A program made the translations under genes and the position numbers. Below the pieces are notes generated by a model that was not told the origin of the DNA, did not search any database, and was given only the letters and a program-made list of their open reading frames with translations. DNA of 64,000 nucleotides, taken from NCBI GenBank assembly GCA_028277885.1, contig JANQFK010000007.1, positions 62,001 through 126,000 of the forward strand, read 5' to 3'. The number at the start of each line of letters is the position of its first letter. The first letter of the stretch is position 1. Shown piece after piece: positions 39,213-48,456 of the stretch. Source of the DNA: Myxococcota bacterium. Lineage in GTDB: Bacteria; Myxococcota_A; UBA9160; UBA6930.

Positions 39213-39992
39213 ATGATCCTTCAGGACCGCACCCTGCTCGTCTCGGGCGTCGGCTCGGGCCTCGGCGGCGAGATCGCGCGGCTGGCGCTGCGCGACGGCG
39301 CGCGGGTGGTGCTCGGCGCCCGCACCGAGTCCGCGCTGGAGGCGATCGCCAAGGAGCTCGACCCCGGCGGCGAGCGCGTGGCGTGGCGCCGCACCGACAT
39401 CACCGACCCCGAGGACTGCGAGGCCCTGGCGGCCCTCGCCGTGGAGCGCTTCGGCGCCGTCCACGCCGCCGTGCAGGTGGCCGCCTTCGAGCTCGCCTGG
39501 GGCGGCCTCGCCGACGCGGACCTCGACAAGTGGCGCCGCGCCTTCGACACCAACGTGCTCGGCAGCGTGACGCTGCTGCGCGCCGTGGTGCCGCCCATGA
39601 AGCGGGCCGGCGGCGGCTCCATCGTGCTGATCGGCTCCCAGTCCATGTACCAGCCCCAGCTCCCCCAGGCGGGCTACGCGGCCTCCAAGGGCGCGCTGCT
39701 CTCCGCCATGTACTACCTCGCCGACGAGCTGGGCCCCGACGGCATCCGGGTCAACATGGTGGTGCCGAGCTGGATGTGGGGACCGCCCGTGGAGGCCTTC
39801 GTGAAGATGCGCGCCAAGGCCGAGGGCACCACCGAGGAGGCCGTGAAGGGCGAGATCGCGAGCCGCATCCCGCTGGGCGACATCGTGCCCGACGAGGACG
39901 TCGCCGAGGCCGTGCTGCTGCTCGCCTCGGAGCGCTCGCGGGGCATCACCGGCCAGGCGCTGATGGTGAACGGCGGGGAGCTGATGCGCTGA
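39213..39992 (+). CDS. SDR-family oxidoreductase
   Basis: A 259-residue classical short-chain dehydrogenase: SGVGSGLGGEIARLA (cofactor loop), VQVAAFELAWGG, LIGSQSMYQPQ (Ser), catalytic YAASKG (Tyr, Lys), VVPSWMWGPP and the closing SRGITGQALMVNGGE. Substrate unknown. AGGGGA stands 4 bases before the ATG. Divergent from the GH5 gene with about 105 bases between the starts. Confidence 0.9.
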   Translation: MILQDRTLLVSGVGSGLGGEIARLALRDGARVVLGARTESALEAIAKELDPGGERVAWRRTDITDPEDCEALAALAVERFGAVHAAVQVAAFELAWGGLADADLDKWRRAFDTNVLGSVTLLRAVVPPMKRAGGGSIVLIGSQSMYQPQLPQAGYAASKGALLSAMYYLADELGPDGIRVNMVVPSWMWGPPVEAFVKMRAKAEGTTEEAVKGEIASRIPLGDIVPDEDVAEAVLLLASERSRGITGQALMVNGGELMR

Positions 39993-40034
39993 GCGCGGCC
40001 GTGCTGCGCAGGGCTCCCCCGCGGGAGGCTTGCG

Positions 40035-40310
40035 CTACGGGCAGAGATCGCCTTCTCTCGGCCGGACCTCGGCCTTCTCAGCGACGAATCCCTCGAGCTC
40101 CCCGAGGCGCGGAACCTGGCCTTCGAGCTCGAACTGGCGGGTCTTTCCGAGGATGACGTTGACGGCACCGCGCAGGGATGGCTCGATGCTCTCCAGCAGT
40201 GGGTCGGGAGGGCCGCCCGGGTTCAGGATGTCCGGCCGAGAGAACGGAGCGAACGCCCCGACGAAGAGGGCGAGGGCCAGCAGGATGCTGGCGATCCTCG
40301 CCGGAGTCAC
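40035..40310 (-). CDS. Small exported protein (91 aa)
   Basis: A 91-residue protein with an N-terminal signal or membrane segment (ARIASILLALALFVGAFAPF), then a short soluble part (PLLESIEPSLRGAVNVILGK, EGQVPRLGELEGFVAEK). The start is GTG with GAGGAG 8 bases upstream. The family is not recognised. The base composition is a little lower in GC than the neighbours, and the region upstream to 40518 contains no convincing gene. Confidence 0.6.
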   Translation of the reverse strand: MTPARIASILLALALFVGAFAPFSRPDILNPGGPPDPLLESIEPSLRGAVNVILGKTRQFELEGQVPRLGELEGFVAEKAEVRPREGDLCP

Positions 40311-40518
40311 TCGCGGATCTCCTCGATGACCCGGACGATCACTTTCGGCGGAACGCCAGCGGCACTCCGGCCTTCGAATGCATTGTGAGGAGGCTCCGCA
40401 TGGGCAGGATTCCTCCAATCGGAGCGATGAGCCGAGACGTCCGGCCGCGACGGGCCCTACCGTACCGGACGACGCGGTCGGCTAGGCATGAAGCAGCTCA
40501 CACCGTAGGAGCGCGCAC

Positions 40519-41505
40519 TCAGCGCCCGAGGCGCGGCAGCACCTTCGCGGCGTAGAGCTCGAGGCTCCGCCAGCCCACCTCGGGAGAAGTTCCGCCGCAC
40601 AGCGGGAAGTGGGGGAACGGGGTGAAGGGGCCGCCGGCCTCGGCGCGCTCCACGCATTCGTCGGGGGTGAGGACGCGGTAGAGGCCCTCGGCGCGGAGCT
40701 CCTCGATGCTCGCGGCCTCGGAGTGGACCGCCGAGCGCTGGCCCTCGGGCTGCCAGCTCGCGTAGGTGCGGGCGTCGTGGAGCAGGTGGGGGCCGATCTC
40801 GGACCAGGTCGCCTCGGGGTCCTCGGAGACCCAGATCATCTGGCCGTCGCCCGGGGGCAGCACCACGGGGCTCTCGACGCCGCGCTTCGCGCACTCGTCG
40901 CGGTAGAGCTGGAACGCCCCCTCGTCGTGCCGACCGGGCTGGAAGGGCAGCCCGAAGCGCGCGGCACGGCGGGCGGCGTTGCGCCCCATGCCGCCGACGA
41001 ACACCGGGGGGTGGGGCTCGCTCACCGGGCGGGGCGTCACGCGGATGCGGCGCCCGTCCCATTCGAAGGGCTCGCCCTTCCACGCGCGCAGCAGCACCTC
41101 GAGCTTCTCGTCCAGCACCCGGCCGCGGTCCTTCCAGCTCGTCCCGAACATCGCGTACTCGTCCGGGCGGTAGCCGAGGCCGACCACCACGCCGATGCGC
41201 CCGCCGCTCGCGACGTCGAGGACGGCGAGGTCCTCGGCGAGCTTGACCGGGTCGTAGAGGGGCAGCAGCAGGGCCGCGATGCTGATGCGGATCCGCCGGG
41301 TGCGGCCGGCGATCACGCCCGCCAGGGCCAGCGGCGACGGCAGGTAGTCGTCGTCGGTGCCGTGGTGCTCCGAGAGCACGATCAGGTCGAAGCCGTGCTC
41401 GTCCGCCCAGGCCGCCATGTCGAGGGCGGCGGCGTAGAGCTCCGCCTTCGTCGCCTTCGCGAAGTCGGGGGCGCGCATGTCGAGACGCAGGATCGAGAAG
41501 GGCAT
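40519..41505 (-). CDS. LLM-class flavin-dependent oxidoreductase
   Basis: A 328-residue luciferase-like monooxygenase: LIVLSEHHGTDDDYLPSPLA near the start, then RIRISIAALLLPLYDPVKLA, GGRIGVVVGLGYRPDEYAMF, PPVFVGGMGRNAARRAARFG. It uses reduced flavin (FMN or F420) and oxygen; substrate unknown. Co-directional with the SDR 21 bases upstream, suggesting a shared pathway. Confidence 0.9.
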   Translation of the reverse strand: MPFSILRLDMRAPDFAKATKAELYAAALDMAAWADEHGFDLIVLSEHHGTDDDYLPSPLALAGVIAGRTRRIRISIAALLLPLYDPVKLAEDLAVLDVASGGRIGVVVGLGYRPDEYAMFGTSWKDRGRVLDEKLEVLLRAWKGEPFEWDGRRIRVTPRPVSEPHPPVFVGGMGRNAARRAARFGLPFQPGRHDEGAFQLYRDECAKRGVESPVVLPPGDGQMIWVSEDPEATWSEIGPHLLHDARTYASWQPEGQRSAVHSEAASIEELRAEGLYRVLTPDECVERAEAGGPFTPFPHFPLCGGTSPEVGWRSLELYAAKVLPRLGR

Positions 41506-41526
41506 CGAGGCTCCCGGGGCGAGGGT

Positions 41527-42297
41527 TCAGAAGCGGTCGGGGAAGGCGGCGGCGTCGTTCCCGCCGTCCACGTACCAGATGGAGCCGTGGACGTAGCCGG
41601 CGTCGGGGCCGAGGAGGAAGCCGGCCACCCGGGCGATCTCCTCGGGGACGGCGCGGCGGCCGAGGGGGATCTCGAGGGCCTCGAGGCCGGGTCCGAGCAC
41701 CGGGTCCCGGGCGGTGGCGTCGAGGAGCGGCGTCTCGGTGGCGCCGGGCGCGATGCCGTTCAGCCGGATGCCCGCAGCCCCCCACTCCCGGGCGCGGTGT
41801 CGCACGGCGCGGGAGAGCGCATGCTTCGAGGCGATGTAGGCGAAGAAGCCGGCCTCGTCGGCGACGAGCTTGCGCGCCAGGGGCTCGTCCCCGGCGAGGC
41901 ATGCCGCCACGAAGGGATGCTCGTCCACCGGCAGGAAGCGCGCGCTGTTCGAGCACACCGCCAGCGCCGCCGCCGCGGGCCGCCCGGCCAGCGCGTCGCG
42001 CAGACCGTCGAGCAGCGCGACGGCGCCGAAGAAGTTCACCGAGGCCACGAGGGCGCGGTCCTCGAGGTGGCCGCCCACGCCCGCCGCCACCACGAGCCGA
42101 TCGAGGACGCCCCCGCAGTGCGAGCGCACGGCCTCCACGGCGGCGGCGCGGCCCTCGGGCGTGGCGAGGTCCGCCTCGACCTCGGCGTCGCGGAGGTCGA
42201 CCCCGGTGACCCGGGCACCCTCCTCCTCGAGGCGCCGGCGGATCGCGGCCCCGATCCCCGACGCGGAGCCCGTGATGGCGACGCGCAGCCCGCTCAT
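41527..42297 (-). CDS. SDR-family oxidoreductase (3-alpha-HSD-like)
   Basis: A 256-residue short-chain dehydrogenase: VAITGSASGIGAAI (cofactor loop), VAAGVGGHL, AVCSNSARFLP (Ser), FAYIASKHALSRAVR (Tyr, Lys), GIRLNGIAPGATETPLL and YVHGSIWYVDGGNDAA. The overall pattern, including the long insertion before YIASK, recalls 3-alpha-hydroxysteroid dehydrogenase-type SDRs. I take the ATG at 42297; an ATG at 42318 would add seven residues. It ends 21 bases before the LLM gene. Confidence 0.88.
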   Translation of the reverse strand: MSGLRVAITGSASGIGAAIRRRLEEEGARVTGVDLRDAEVEADLATPEGRAAAVEAVRSHCGGVLDRLVVAAGVGGHLEDRALVASVNFFGAVALLDGLRDALAGRPAAAALAVCSNSARFLPVDEHPFVAACLAGDEPLARKLVADEAGFFAYIASKHALSRAVRHRAREWGAAGIRLNGIAPGATETPLLDATARDPVLGPGLEALEIPLGRRAVPEEIARVAGFLLGPDAGYVHGSIWYVDGGNDAAAFPDRF

Positions 42298-42346
42298 GGC
42301 GCCCACTGGATACTCCATCCGGGCGCGCGGCAGCCAGCCAGGCGGC

Positions 42347-44230
42347 TCAGCGCGGCTCGTACCAGACGGGCGAGGTCCAGGCGCGCTCCTGGAGCGTCGT
42401 CGGGAAGGCGGGGTCGCAGCAGGCGGCGAGCGGCCCGCGCGGACCGAGGAGCCCGTCGCACTCGACCCGGGCCGCGAGGCAGGCGTGGCGCGTCCAGCGG
42501 CAGCTCGGGCTCTCGACCACCCGCGCGTAGTAGAACGCGGGCTGCCCGGGGTCGAAGTCCGGATCCCGCCACACGCGGCAGAGCCGGTCGGCGCCGCCCG
42601 CGGAGCGCTCGCAGGTCGCGGGATCGACGCGCGCGCGGGACTCCGTCTCGGCCGCGTCGAAGACGCGCTCGCGGGGCTCGCCGTCCTCCAGCCAGCCCTT
42701 CACGATCTGGATGCGCTCGAGGCTCGTGCCCGGGTGCCCCGCGGCTCCCGGATCCCGCAGCGCGCGCACCGCCAGGGAGGGCGCGGCCCCCTCGCCCGGA
42801 GGCGCCGGCAGGTCCGCGCCCATCGGAACCCCCGTCGCGTAGCCCCTGCGCTCGAAGTCCGCGGCGTCGCACAGCCCCGCGTCGATCTCCCAGCCGGCGA
42901 ACAGGCGCACCACGATGCGGGGCCCGCTGGTGCCCCAGGTCTCGCGGCGCCGCAGCGCCTCGAAGAGCGAGTCCCGGGAGTTCTCCTCGGCCCAGACGCC
43001 GGCGAGGCCGCCGGGGTTGAACCACGGGCTGTCGGGAAGCGGCGGAACCTCGAGCCGCGCGCTCACCGTGCCCGCCGCGTGCCCTACGAAGGCCTCCTCG
43101 TCCACCAGCCCCGGCGTGCCCATGTGGCCGTCGGTGGCGCCTACGATGCCCAGCTTGAAGGGGTTCACGCCGAGCTGCTCGCGCAGGGCGAGCCCCTCGA
43201 CGAGCGCCTCGCGCACGTAGACGCCGGGCGGCGGCGGATCCCGATAGAGCCGGCTCGCGTGGCCCGCGACGTCGGCGAAGGGCAGCGTCTCGAAGTCGCA
43301 CAGGGCATCGCCCTGCCCCGCCCGGCACTCCGAGTCGCCCTTGTGCTGGGTGATCTCCACCAGGGGCTCGAGCCGGGCGCGCCGCGCCGCCAGCGCCGGG
43401 GTGAGGGGCTCGCCGTCGGGGTCCGTCGCGGCGAACAGGCTGCCGTGGCTCACGTTCGGGTTGTGGGGGATGGCGAGGGCGTCGCAGCCGGTCCCGGCCT
43501 CGGTGCACTCGGCCTCCAGGCGCTCCCACAGCCGCCGCTCGTCGTGGCCGTCGTCGATGGCGTTGGGCGGCAGCGCCGGCACGCGCTCGTTCCGGAACAG
43601 CACGTTGCGGTGGATCATCCCGACCCGGGACCCGCTCCACTCGAAGCCCACGAAGGTGGTGAAGCGGCAGGCCGCGCTGCGGTCGTAGAACTCCTCGGCG
43701 GCGGCCTGGATCGCCTGCCAGGGCGAGCGGGCCGCGAGGGCGCAGGCGCTCCCGTCGGCCCCGCACAGGTCCTCGCGCCGGGAGCCCCCCGCGCTCCACT
43801 GGCTGTTCACGATCATGTAGCCGAGGGCGGGCCAGCGACGCAGCAGCACGCAGACGAAGCGGTCGTGGCCGGGGGCGCCCGGCGTGCGGCAGATCGAGGT
43901 CTCGCCCAGCATCTCGGCGTGGTCGCTCACCATCGCGAAGTCGAGCGGACGCCGGAGCCGGAGCGTGCGGGTCGCGGCGCCCTCGGCGTCGTGGGGCTGG
44001 ATGCCGACCGCCTCGCCCCGGACGAAGCGGTAGGCGTCGCGCGGCGTGTTGCGGGTGCCCTGGGCCCAGGCATCGAGGGAGAAGACGGTGTGGACGTGGG
44101 TGTCGCCGAAGAAGGGCTGGCGCAGGGGCTGGTGGTGGGCGCAGTCCTCGCGGGTCTCGGTGCGCTCGAACCCCCGGCCCGCCGCCGGCAGCGCGAGCAG
44201 CAGCGCGAGGCCGGCGACGAGCGGCCTCAC
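42347..44230 (-). CDS. DUF3604 exported metal-hydrolase-like protein 2
   Basis: A 627-residue paralog of the protein at 29455-31353. Signal peptide VAGLALLLALPAAGRG, then FFGDTHVHTVFSLDA, MVSDHAEMLGE, FVGFEWSGSR, ALAIPHNPNVSHG, EITQHKGDSEC and GATDGHMGTPG: the same putative metal ligands. It also keeps the shared Cys positions and the closing LQERAWTSPVWY. The GTG start overlaps the stop of a small membrane-protein gene (GTGA). Unlike copy 1 it lacks the PPIase-HupE partners next to it. Substrate unknown. Confidence 0.9.
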   Translation of the reverse strand: MRPLVAGLALLLALPAAGRGFERTETREDCAHHQPLRQPFFGDTHVHTVFSLDAWAQGTRNTPRDAYRFVRGEAVGIQPHDAEGAATRTLRLRRPLDFAMVSDHAEMLGETSICRTPGAPGHDRFVCVLLRRWPALGYMIVNSQWSAGGSRREDLCGADGSACALAARSPWQAIQAAAEEFYDRSAACRFTTFVGFEWSGSRVGMIHRNVLFRNERVPALPPNAIDDGHDERRLWERLEAECTEAGTGCDALAIPHNPNVSHGSLFAATDPDGEPLTPALAARRARLEPLVEITQHKGDSECRAGQGDALCDFETLPFADVAGHASRLYRDPPPPGVYVREALVEGLALREQLGVNPFKLGIVGATDGHMGTPGLVDEEAFVGHAAGTVSARLEVPPLPDSPWFNPGGLAGVWAEENSRDSLFEALRRRETWGTSGPRIVVRLFAGWEIDAGLCDAADFERRGYATGVPMGADLPAPPGEGAAPSLAVRALRDPGAAGHPGTSLERIQIVKGWLEDGEPRERVFDAAETESRARVDPATCERSAGGADRLCRVWRDPDFDPGQPAFYYARVVESPSCRWTRHACLAARVECDGLLGPRGPLAACCDPAFPTTLQERAWTSPVWYEPR

Positions 44231-44613
44231 GGGAAGAGCCCCAGCCAGCCCGCGCGCAGCGCCTCGGCATCGAAGGGGGTGCGGTAGGGCTCGAGCACCA
44301 GGGCGGCGGTGCCCGCCACGGCGATGATCCCCCAGACCGCGAGGCGCCGAGCGGCCGCGGGCAGCCCGCGGGCGAGCGCGAAGGCGACGCCCCAGAGCAG
44401 CGCTCCCCACACCAGCGCGTGGCCCGCCAGCACCGCGGTCATCACCCAGGCGACGCCGGAGCCGTCCACCCCCGTCGCGTAGGCGGCGGAGACGCCCGCC
44501 AGCCAGGCGAAGCGCGCCACGGGTACGCGGCCCTCGACCACCATCCCGTAGGGAAGCGGCGCGAGCAGCACGCCCGCCGTCCAGAGCAGCCAGCGCGCGC
44601 GCCGGTCCGACAC
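44227..44613 (-). CDS. Small integral membrane protein (128 aa)
   Basis: A 128-residue protein with about four membrane spans (RWLLWTAGVLLAPLPYGMV, RFAWLAGVSAAYATG, GVAWVMTAVLAGHALVWGAL, LAVWGIIAVAGTAALVL). GTG start in a gap that also carries the lutA promoter. It is co-translated with DUF3604 copy 2 (GTGA overlap), which hints at a joint role. The family is not recognised. Confidence 0.75.
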   Translation of the reverse strand: MSDRRARWLLWTAGVLLAPLPYGMVVEGRVPVARFAWLAGVSAAYATGVDGSGVAWVMTAVLAGHALVWGALLWGVAFALARGLPAAARRLAVWGIIAVAGTAALVLEPYRTPFDAEALRAGWLGLFP

Positions 44614-44621
44614 GCCGTAGC

Positions 44622-44643
44622 GGTAGCAACGGCCTTTGCTACC
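44622..44643. promoter_or_regulatory. Inverted repeat between divergent lutA and membrane gene
   Basis: GGTAGCAA-CGGCCT-TTGCTACC is a perfect 8-bp inverted repeat placed between two divergent start codons (9 bases from one, 16 from the other). It could be an operator for a dimeric regulator, or a transcript-end hairpin. Confidence 0.45.
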
Positions 44644-44658
44644 CACCAGCCCAGCGCC

Positions 44659-45405
44659 ATGCGCGTCGCCCTCTTCGTGCCCTGCTACGTCGACCAGCTT
44701 CGCCCCGAGGTGGGCGTCGCCGCCCTCGACCTGCTCGAGGAGCAGGGGGTGGCGGTCGACTACCCGCCCGCCCAGGGCTGCTGCGGCCAGCCCTTCCTCA
44801 ACGCCGGCGCGCGCGACGCGGCGAGGCGCCTCGCGGCGCGCTGGGTCCACGTGTTCGCGGGCTACGACTTCGTCGTCACGCCCTCCGGAAGCTGCGCGGC
44901 GATGCTGCGCGGCCACCTGCCGCGGCTCGTCGAGACGCCGGAGGCCGGGGCCCTCGCGTCGCGCACGCGGGAGCTGTGCGAGTTCCTCGTGGAGGACCTG
45001 GGGGTGGCGTCGCTGCCCGGCCGGCGCGCGGGGCGCGTCGCGCTCCACGCCAGCTGCCACGCCCTGCGCGAGCTGCGCCTCGGCAGCCCGAGCGAGACCC
45101 GCGAGCCGCCGCGCCGCGACCCGGCCCGCGTGCTGCTCGAGGGCCTCGACGGCCTCGAGCTCGTGCCCCTTTCCCGGCCGGACGAGTGCTGCGGGTTCGG
45201 CGGGCTCTTCGCCGTGGAGGAGGAGGCGGTGTCGTGCCGCATGGGGCTCGATCGGCTCGGCGACCACCGGGCCGCGGGAGCCGAGTGGGTGACGTCCACG
45301 GACGTGTCCTGCCTGCTCCACCTGGACGGGCTCGCGCGCCGCCACGGCCTGCCGCTGCGGGCCCTCCACGTCGCCGAGCTGCTGGCGTCGCGGGAGGCCC
45401 CGTGA
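44659..45405 (+). CDS. lutA: Lactate utilization Fe-S protein LutA
   Basis: A 248-residue Cys-rich protein with two CCG domains: VALFVPCYVDQLRPEVGVAA, QGCCGQPFLNAGARDAAR, then ALHASCHALRELRLG and PDECCGFGGLFAVEE. LutA, LutB and LutC make the L-lactate oxidation complex that turns lactate to pyruvate. First gene of the lutABC run; GTGA junction to lutB. Confidence 0.93.
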   Translation: MRVALFVPCYVDQLRPEVGVAALDLLEEQGVAVDYPPAQGCCGQPFLNAGARDAARRLAARWVHVFAGYDFVVTPSGSCAAMLRGHLPRLVETPEAGALASRTRELCEFLVEDLGVASLPGRRAGRVALHASCHALRELRLGSPSETREPPRRDPARVLLEGLDGLELVPLSRPDECCGFGGLFAVEEEAVSCRMGLDRLGDHRAAGAEWVTSTDVSCLLHLDGLARRHGLPLRALHVAELLASREAP

Positions 45406-46778
45406 GCCACTCCGAGCGCGCCGCCACCTTCGTGGCCGACGCCGAGCGCACGCGCTGGCACGACGAGTCCCTCTGGTTCGTGCGCGAGCGGCGCGACCGC
45501 GCCGCCGACGCGGTGCCGGACTGGGAGGCGCTGCGCGACGAGGCCGCGGGCATCAAGCGCCATGCGCTCTCGCGGCTGCCGGCGCTGTGGGAGGAGTTCG
45601 AGACCGCGGCGCGGCGCCGCGGCGTCCGGGTCCACTGGGCCGTGGACGCCGAGGAGCACAACCGCATCGTACTCGACCTGCTGCGCGAGCGCGGCGTGGG
45701 TCGCGTGGTGAAGAGCAAGTCCATGCTCACCGAGGAGTGCGGCCTGAACCCCGCCCTGGAGGCCGCGGGCGTCGAGGTGGTGGACACCGACCTCGGCGAG
45801 CGCATCGTGCAGCTGCGCCGCGAGCCGCCGAGCCACATCGTGCTGCCCGCCATCCACCTGCGGAAGGAGGAGGTGGGCGAGCTGTTCGCCGAGCAGCTGG
45901 GCAGCCCGCCGGGCCTCGCGGACCCGACGGAGCTCACCCGCGTGGCGCGCCGCCACCTGCGCGAGCGCTTCCACGCCGCCGAGGCCGGGATCACCGGGGT
46001 GAACTTCGCCGTCGCCGAGACCGGCGGGCTGGTGATCTGCACCAACGAGGGCAACGCGGATCTCGGCACCGCGCTGCCGCCGCTCCACGTCGCCAGCGTG
46101 GGCCTCGAGAAGATCGTGCCGCGGATGGCCGACGTGGCGGTGTTCCTGCGGCTGCTGGCGCGCTCCGCCACGGGGCAGGCCATCACGGCCTACACGTCCC
46201 ACTACCACGGCCCCGCCGCCCCCGGGCGCGAGCTGCACCTGGTGGTGGTGGACAACGGGCGTAGCCGGCTCCTCGCCCATCCGTCGCTGTGGGAGTCCCT
46301 GGCCTGCATCCGCTGCGGCGCCTGCCTGAACACCTGCCCGGTCTTCCGGCGCAGCGGCGGCCACAGCTACGCGACCCCGGTGCCGGGTCCCATCGGCTCG
46401 GTGCTGGCGCCGGCCCGGGAGCCCGCCGGGCACGCGTCCCTGCCCCACGCCTGCAGCCTGTGCGGCTCCTGCGCCGACGTGTGCCCGGTCCGCATCCCCC
46501 TCCACCACCAGCTCCTCACCCACCGCGCCGAGCTGCTGGCGAGCGGCCTGCGGCCCGGGCGGCGTCGGCGCGCCCTCGCCCTCGCCGCGGCCGTGCTGGA
46601 GCGGCCGCGCCTGTTCGCCGCACTGGGCTGGCTGGCGCGCCGCGTCGGGCGACGGCTGCCCGCACTGCTGCTCGAGCGCCTGGGCGCTCCCTGGAGCCGC
46701 GGTCGCGCGCTTCCCGAGCTGCCGCGCGAGAGCTTCCGCGCCCTCCACGCGCGGCGGAGCCGGCGCGATGGCCGGTAG
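45402..46778 (+). CDS. lutB: Lactate utilization Fe-S protein LutB
   Basis: A 458-residue protein with an N-terminal LUD domain (VKSKSMLTEECGLNPALEAA, GVNFAVAETGGLVICTNEGN) and two 4Fe-4S clusters (CIRCGACLNTCPVF and CSLCGSCADVCPVRIP). It is the electron-transfer and catalytic core of the LutABC lactate dehydrogenase. GTG start overlapping lutA; its 3' end overlaps the lutC start by 11 bases. Confidence 0.94.
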   Translation: MSHSERAATFVADAERTRWHDESLWFVRERRDRAADAVPDWEALRDEAAGIKRHALSRLPALWEEFETAARRRGVRVHWAVDAEEHNRIVLDLLRERGVGRVVKSKSMLTEECGLNPALEAAGVEVVDTDLGERIVQLRREPPSHIVLPAIHLRKEEVGELFAEQLGSPPGLADPTELTRVARRHLRERFHAAEAGITGVNFAVAETGGLVICTNEGNADLGTALPPLHVASVGLEKIVPRMADVAVFLRLLARSATGQAITAYTSHYHGPAAPGRELHLVVVDNGRSRLLAHPSLWESLACIRCGACLNTCPVFRRSGGHSYATPVPGPIGSVLAPAREPAGHASLPHACSLCGSCADVCPVRIPLHHQLLTHRAELLASGLRPGRRRRALALAAAVLERPRLFAALGWLARRVGRRLPALLLERLGAPWSRGRALPELPRESFRALHARRSRRDGR

Positions 46779-47355
46779 CCGCGAGGCGGTGCTGGGCGCG
46801 CTGCGCGCAGCCTCCCCCGCCCCCGTACCGCGGCCGCCGACCGGGCGCCGACCGGCAGCGCCCGAGGATCCGGTCGCGGCGCTGCGCCAGGCCGTCGAGG
46901 CGGCGGGCGGCGCGCTCGAGAGCGTCTGCGACGGCGATCTCGCCGGCGCCCTCGCCCGCCTCGAGGGCTTCGCGGCCGCCGCCCGGGTGTGGTCCGCCCA
47001 TCCGGGGCTCGAGAGCCGGGGCCTGCCCGACGGACCCGAGGCCGTGGAGGCCCTCGAGTTCGCCGTGCTGCCCGGCCTGCTCGCGGTGGCCGAGTGCGGC
47101 GCGGTCTGGAACGAGCCGTCTCCCGCCGACCGCAGGGCCGCACTGCTCGCCGACCACCTCGTGCTCGCGGTCCCCGAGGACGCCGTCGTGCCCACGCTGC
47201 ACGAGGCCTACGCGCGCATCCGACCCGCCGCCGAGCCCTTCGGCTGGCTGCTGGCCGGGCCCTCGAAGACCGCCGACATCGAGCAGTCCCTCGTGCTCGG
47301 CGCCCACGGGCCCCGGGCCCTGAGCCTCCTCCTGATCGGCGGGCCGACACGCTAG
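46768..47355 (+). CDS. lutC: Lactate utilization protein LutC
   Basis: A 195-residue LUD-domain protein: VAECGAVWNEPSPADRR, LVLAVPEDAVVPTLHEAYAR, and the close GPSKTADIEQSLVLGAHGPR, diagnostic of LutC/YkgG. The ATG lies within the end of lutB. The acyl-CoA dehydrogenase genes follow after 13 bases and may be on the same transcript. Confidence 0.94.
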   Translation: MAGSREAVLGALRAASPAPVPRPPTGRRPAAPEDPVAALRQAVEAAGGALESVCDGDLAGALARLEGFAAAARVWSAHPGLESRGLPDGPEAVEALEFAVLPGLLAVAECGAVWNEPSPADRRAALLADHLVLAVPEDAVVPTLHEAYARIRPAAEPFGWLLAGPSKTADIEQSLVLGAHGPRALSLLLIGGPTR

Positions 47356-47368
47356 GATCCCGCGACCC

Positions 47369-48454
47369 ATGGACTTCGCGCTCTCCGAGGAACAGGAGCT
47401 GCTCCAGCAGACGCTGCGGGGCTTCATCGAGAACGAGTGCCCGCCGAGCGTCGTGCGCGAGAGCTTCGACGCCGAGGCCGGTCCGGACCCGGGGCTGTGG
47501 AAGGGCCTCGTGGAGCTCGGCATCGCGGGACTGCTCGTCCCCGAGGAGCGCGGCGGCGCGGGGCTCGGGCTGCTCGAGGCGGCGCTCGCCGCCGAGGAGC
47601 TCGGCCACGGCGCGGTGCCGGCGCCCTTCCTCGGGCACGCCCTCGCCTGCGTGGCCCTCGTGGCCGGCGGCAGCGACGCCCAGAAGCGGCGCTGGCTGCC
47701 CGCCCTCGCGTCGGGCGAGGCCGTCGCCAGCGTGGCCCTCGCCGAGCCCTCGCCGGAGGGGAGCGACGCCTGGGATCCCGCGCACTGGCGCTGCCGCATC
47801 GAGGACGGGAGGCTCCGCGGCCGCAAGGCGTGGGTCCCCCAGGCGGCCGGCGCCGACCTGCTGGTGGTCGCGCTCGCCGGCGGCCGCCTCGCACTCGCCG
47901 AGACCGGCGCCGGTGGCGTCGGCATCGCACCGCTCGACGGCGTCGATCGCACCCGTCGTCTCGACGCCGTGGACCTCGACGCGGCGCCCGCCGAGCCCCT
48001 CGAGGGCGACGCGCTCCCGCGGGTCCGGGACGCCGGGCTCGTGCTGCTGGCCGCCGACGCCTTCGGGGCCGCCTACCGGCTGGTCCGCATGAGCGCGGAG
48101 TACGCCCAGTCGCGCCAGCAGTTCGGCCAGCCCATCGCCCAGTTCCAGGGCCTGAAGCACCAGCTCGCCGACATGGCCCTCGACGTCGACCCCACCCGCA
48201 GCCTGTGGTGGTACGCGGCCCACGCCTTCGACCACCTGCCCGCCGAGGCGGAGCGGGCCGCCGCCCTCGCCAAGGCCCACATCACGGACCGCGCCGTGCA
48301 GGTGGCGCGGGGCGCGGTGCGCGCCCACGGCGGCCTCGGCTTCACCTGGGAGTGCGACGTGCAGATCTGGTTCAAGCGCACGCTGTTCGACCGCGCCTGG
48401 CTCGGCACTCCCGAGGTGCACCGCGAGCGCGCCGCCGCGCTGGGGGGCTGGTAG
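47369..48454 (+). CDS. Acyl-CoA dehydrogenase family protein 1
   Basis: A 361-residue FAD-dependent acyl-CoA dehydrogenase-fold protein: helical start LSEEQELLQQTLRGFIENEC, GIAGLLVPEERGGAGLGLLE, ALAEPSPEGSDAW, and the C-terminal YAQSRQQFGQPIAQFQGLKH followed by GGLGFTWECDVQIWFKR. The WECD/IWFKR end is typical of the smaller partner in heteromeric acyl-CoA dehydrogenases of steroid or CoA-thioester side-chain degradation. It probably pairs with the next gene, 2 bases away. Confidence 0.92.
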   Translation: MDFALSEEQELLQQTLRGFIENECPPSVVRESFDAEAGPDPGLWKGLVELGIAGLLVPEERGGAGLGLLEAALAAEELGHGAVPAPFLGHALACVALVAGGSDAQKRRWLPALASGEAVASVALAEPSPEGSDAWDPAHWRCRIEDGRLRGRKAWVPQAAGADLLVVALAGGRLALAETGAGGVGIAPLDGVDRTRRLDAVDLDAAPAEPLEGDALPRVRDAGLVLLAADAFGAAYRLVRMSAEYAQSRQQFGQPIAQFQGLKHQLADMALDVDPTRSLWWYAAHAFDHLPAEAERAAALAKAHITDRAVQVARGAVRAHGGLGFTWECDVQIWFKRTLFDRAWLGTPEVHRERAAALGGW

Positions 48455-48456
48455 CC

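Noticed and set aside
40311-40518. Possible short minus-strand gene ending in VRVIEEIRE just before the 91-aa exported protein
   Set aside because: The open stretch has no usable start before its conserved-looking end; only an 11-codon peptide remains. It may be a gene remnant.
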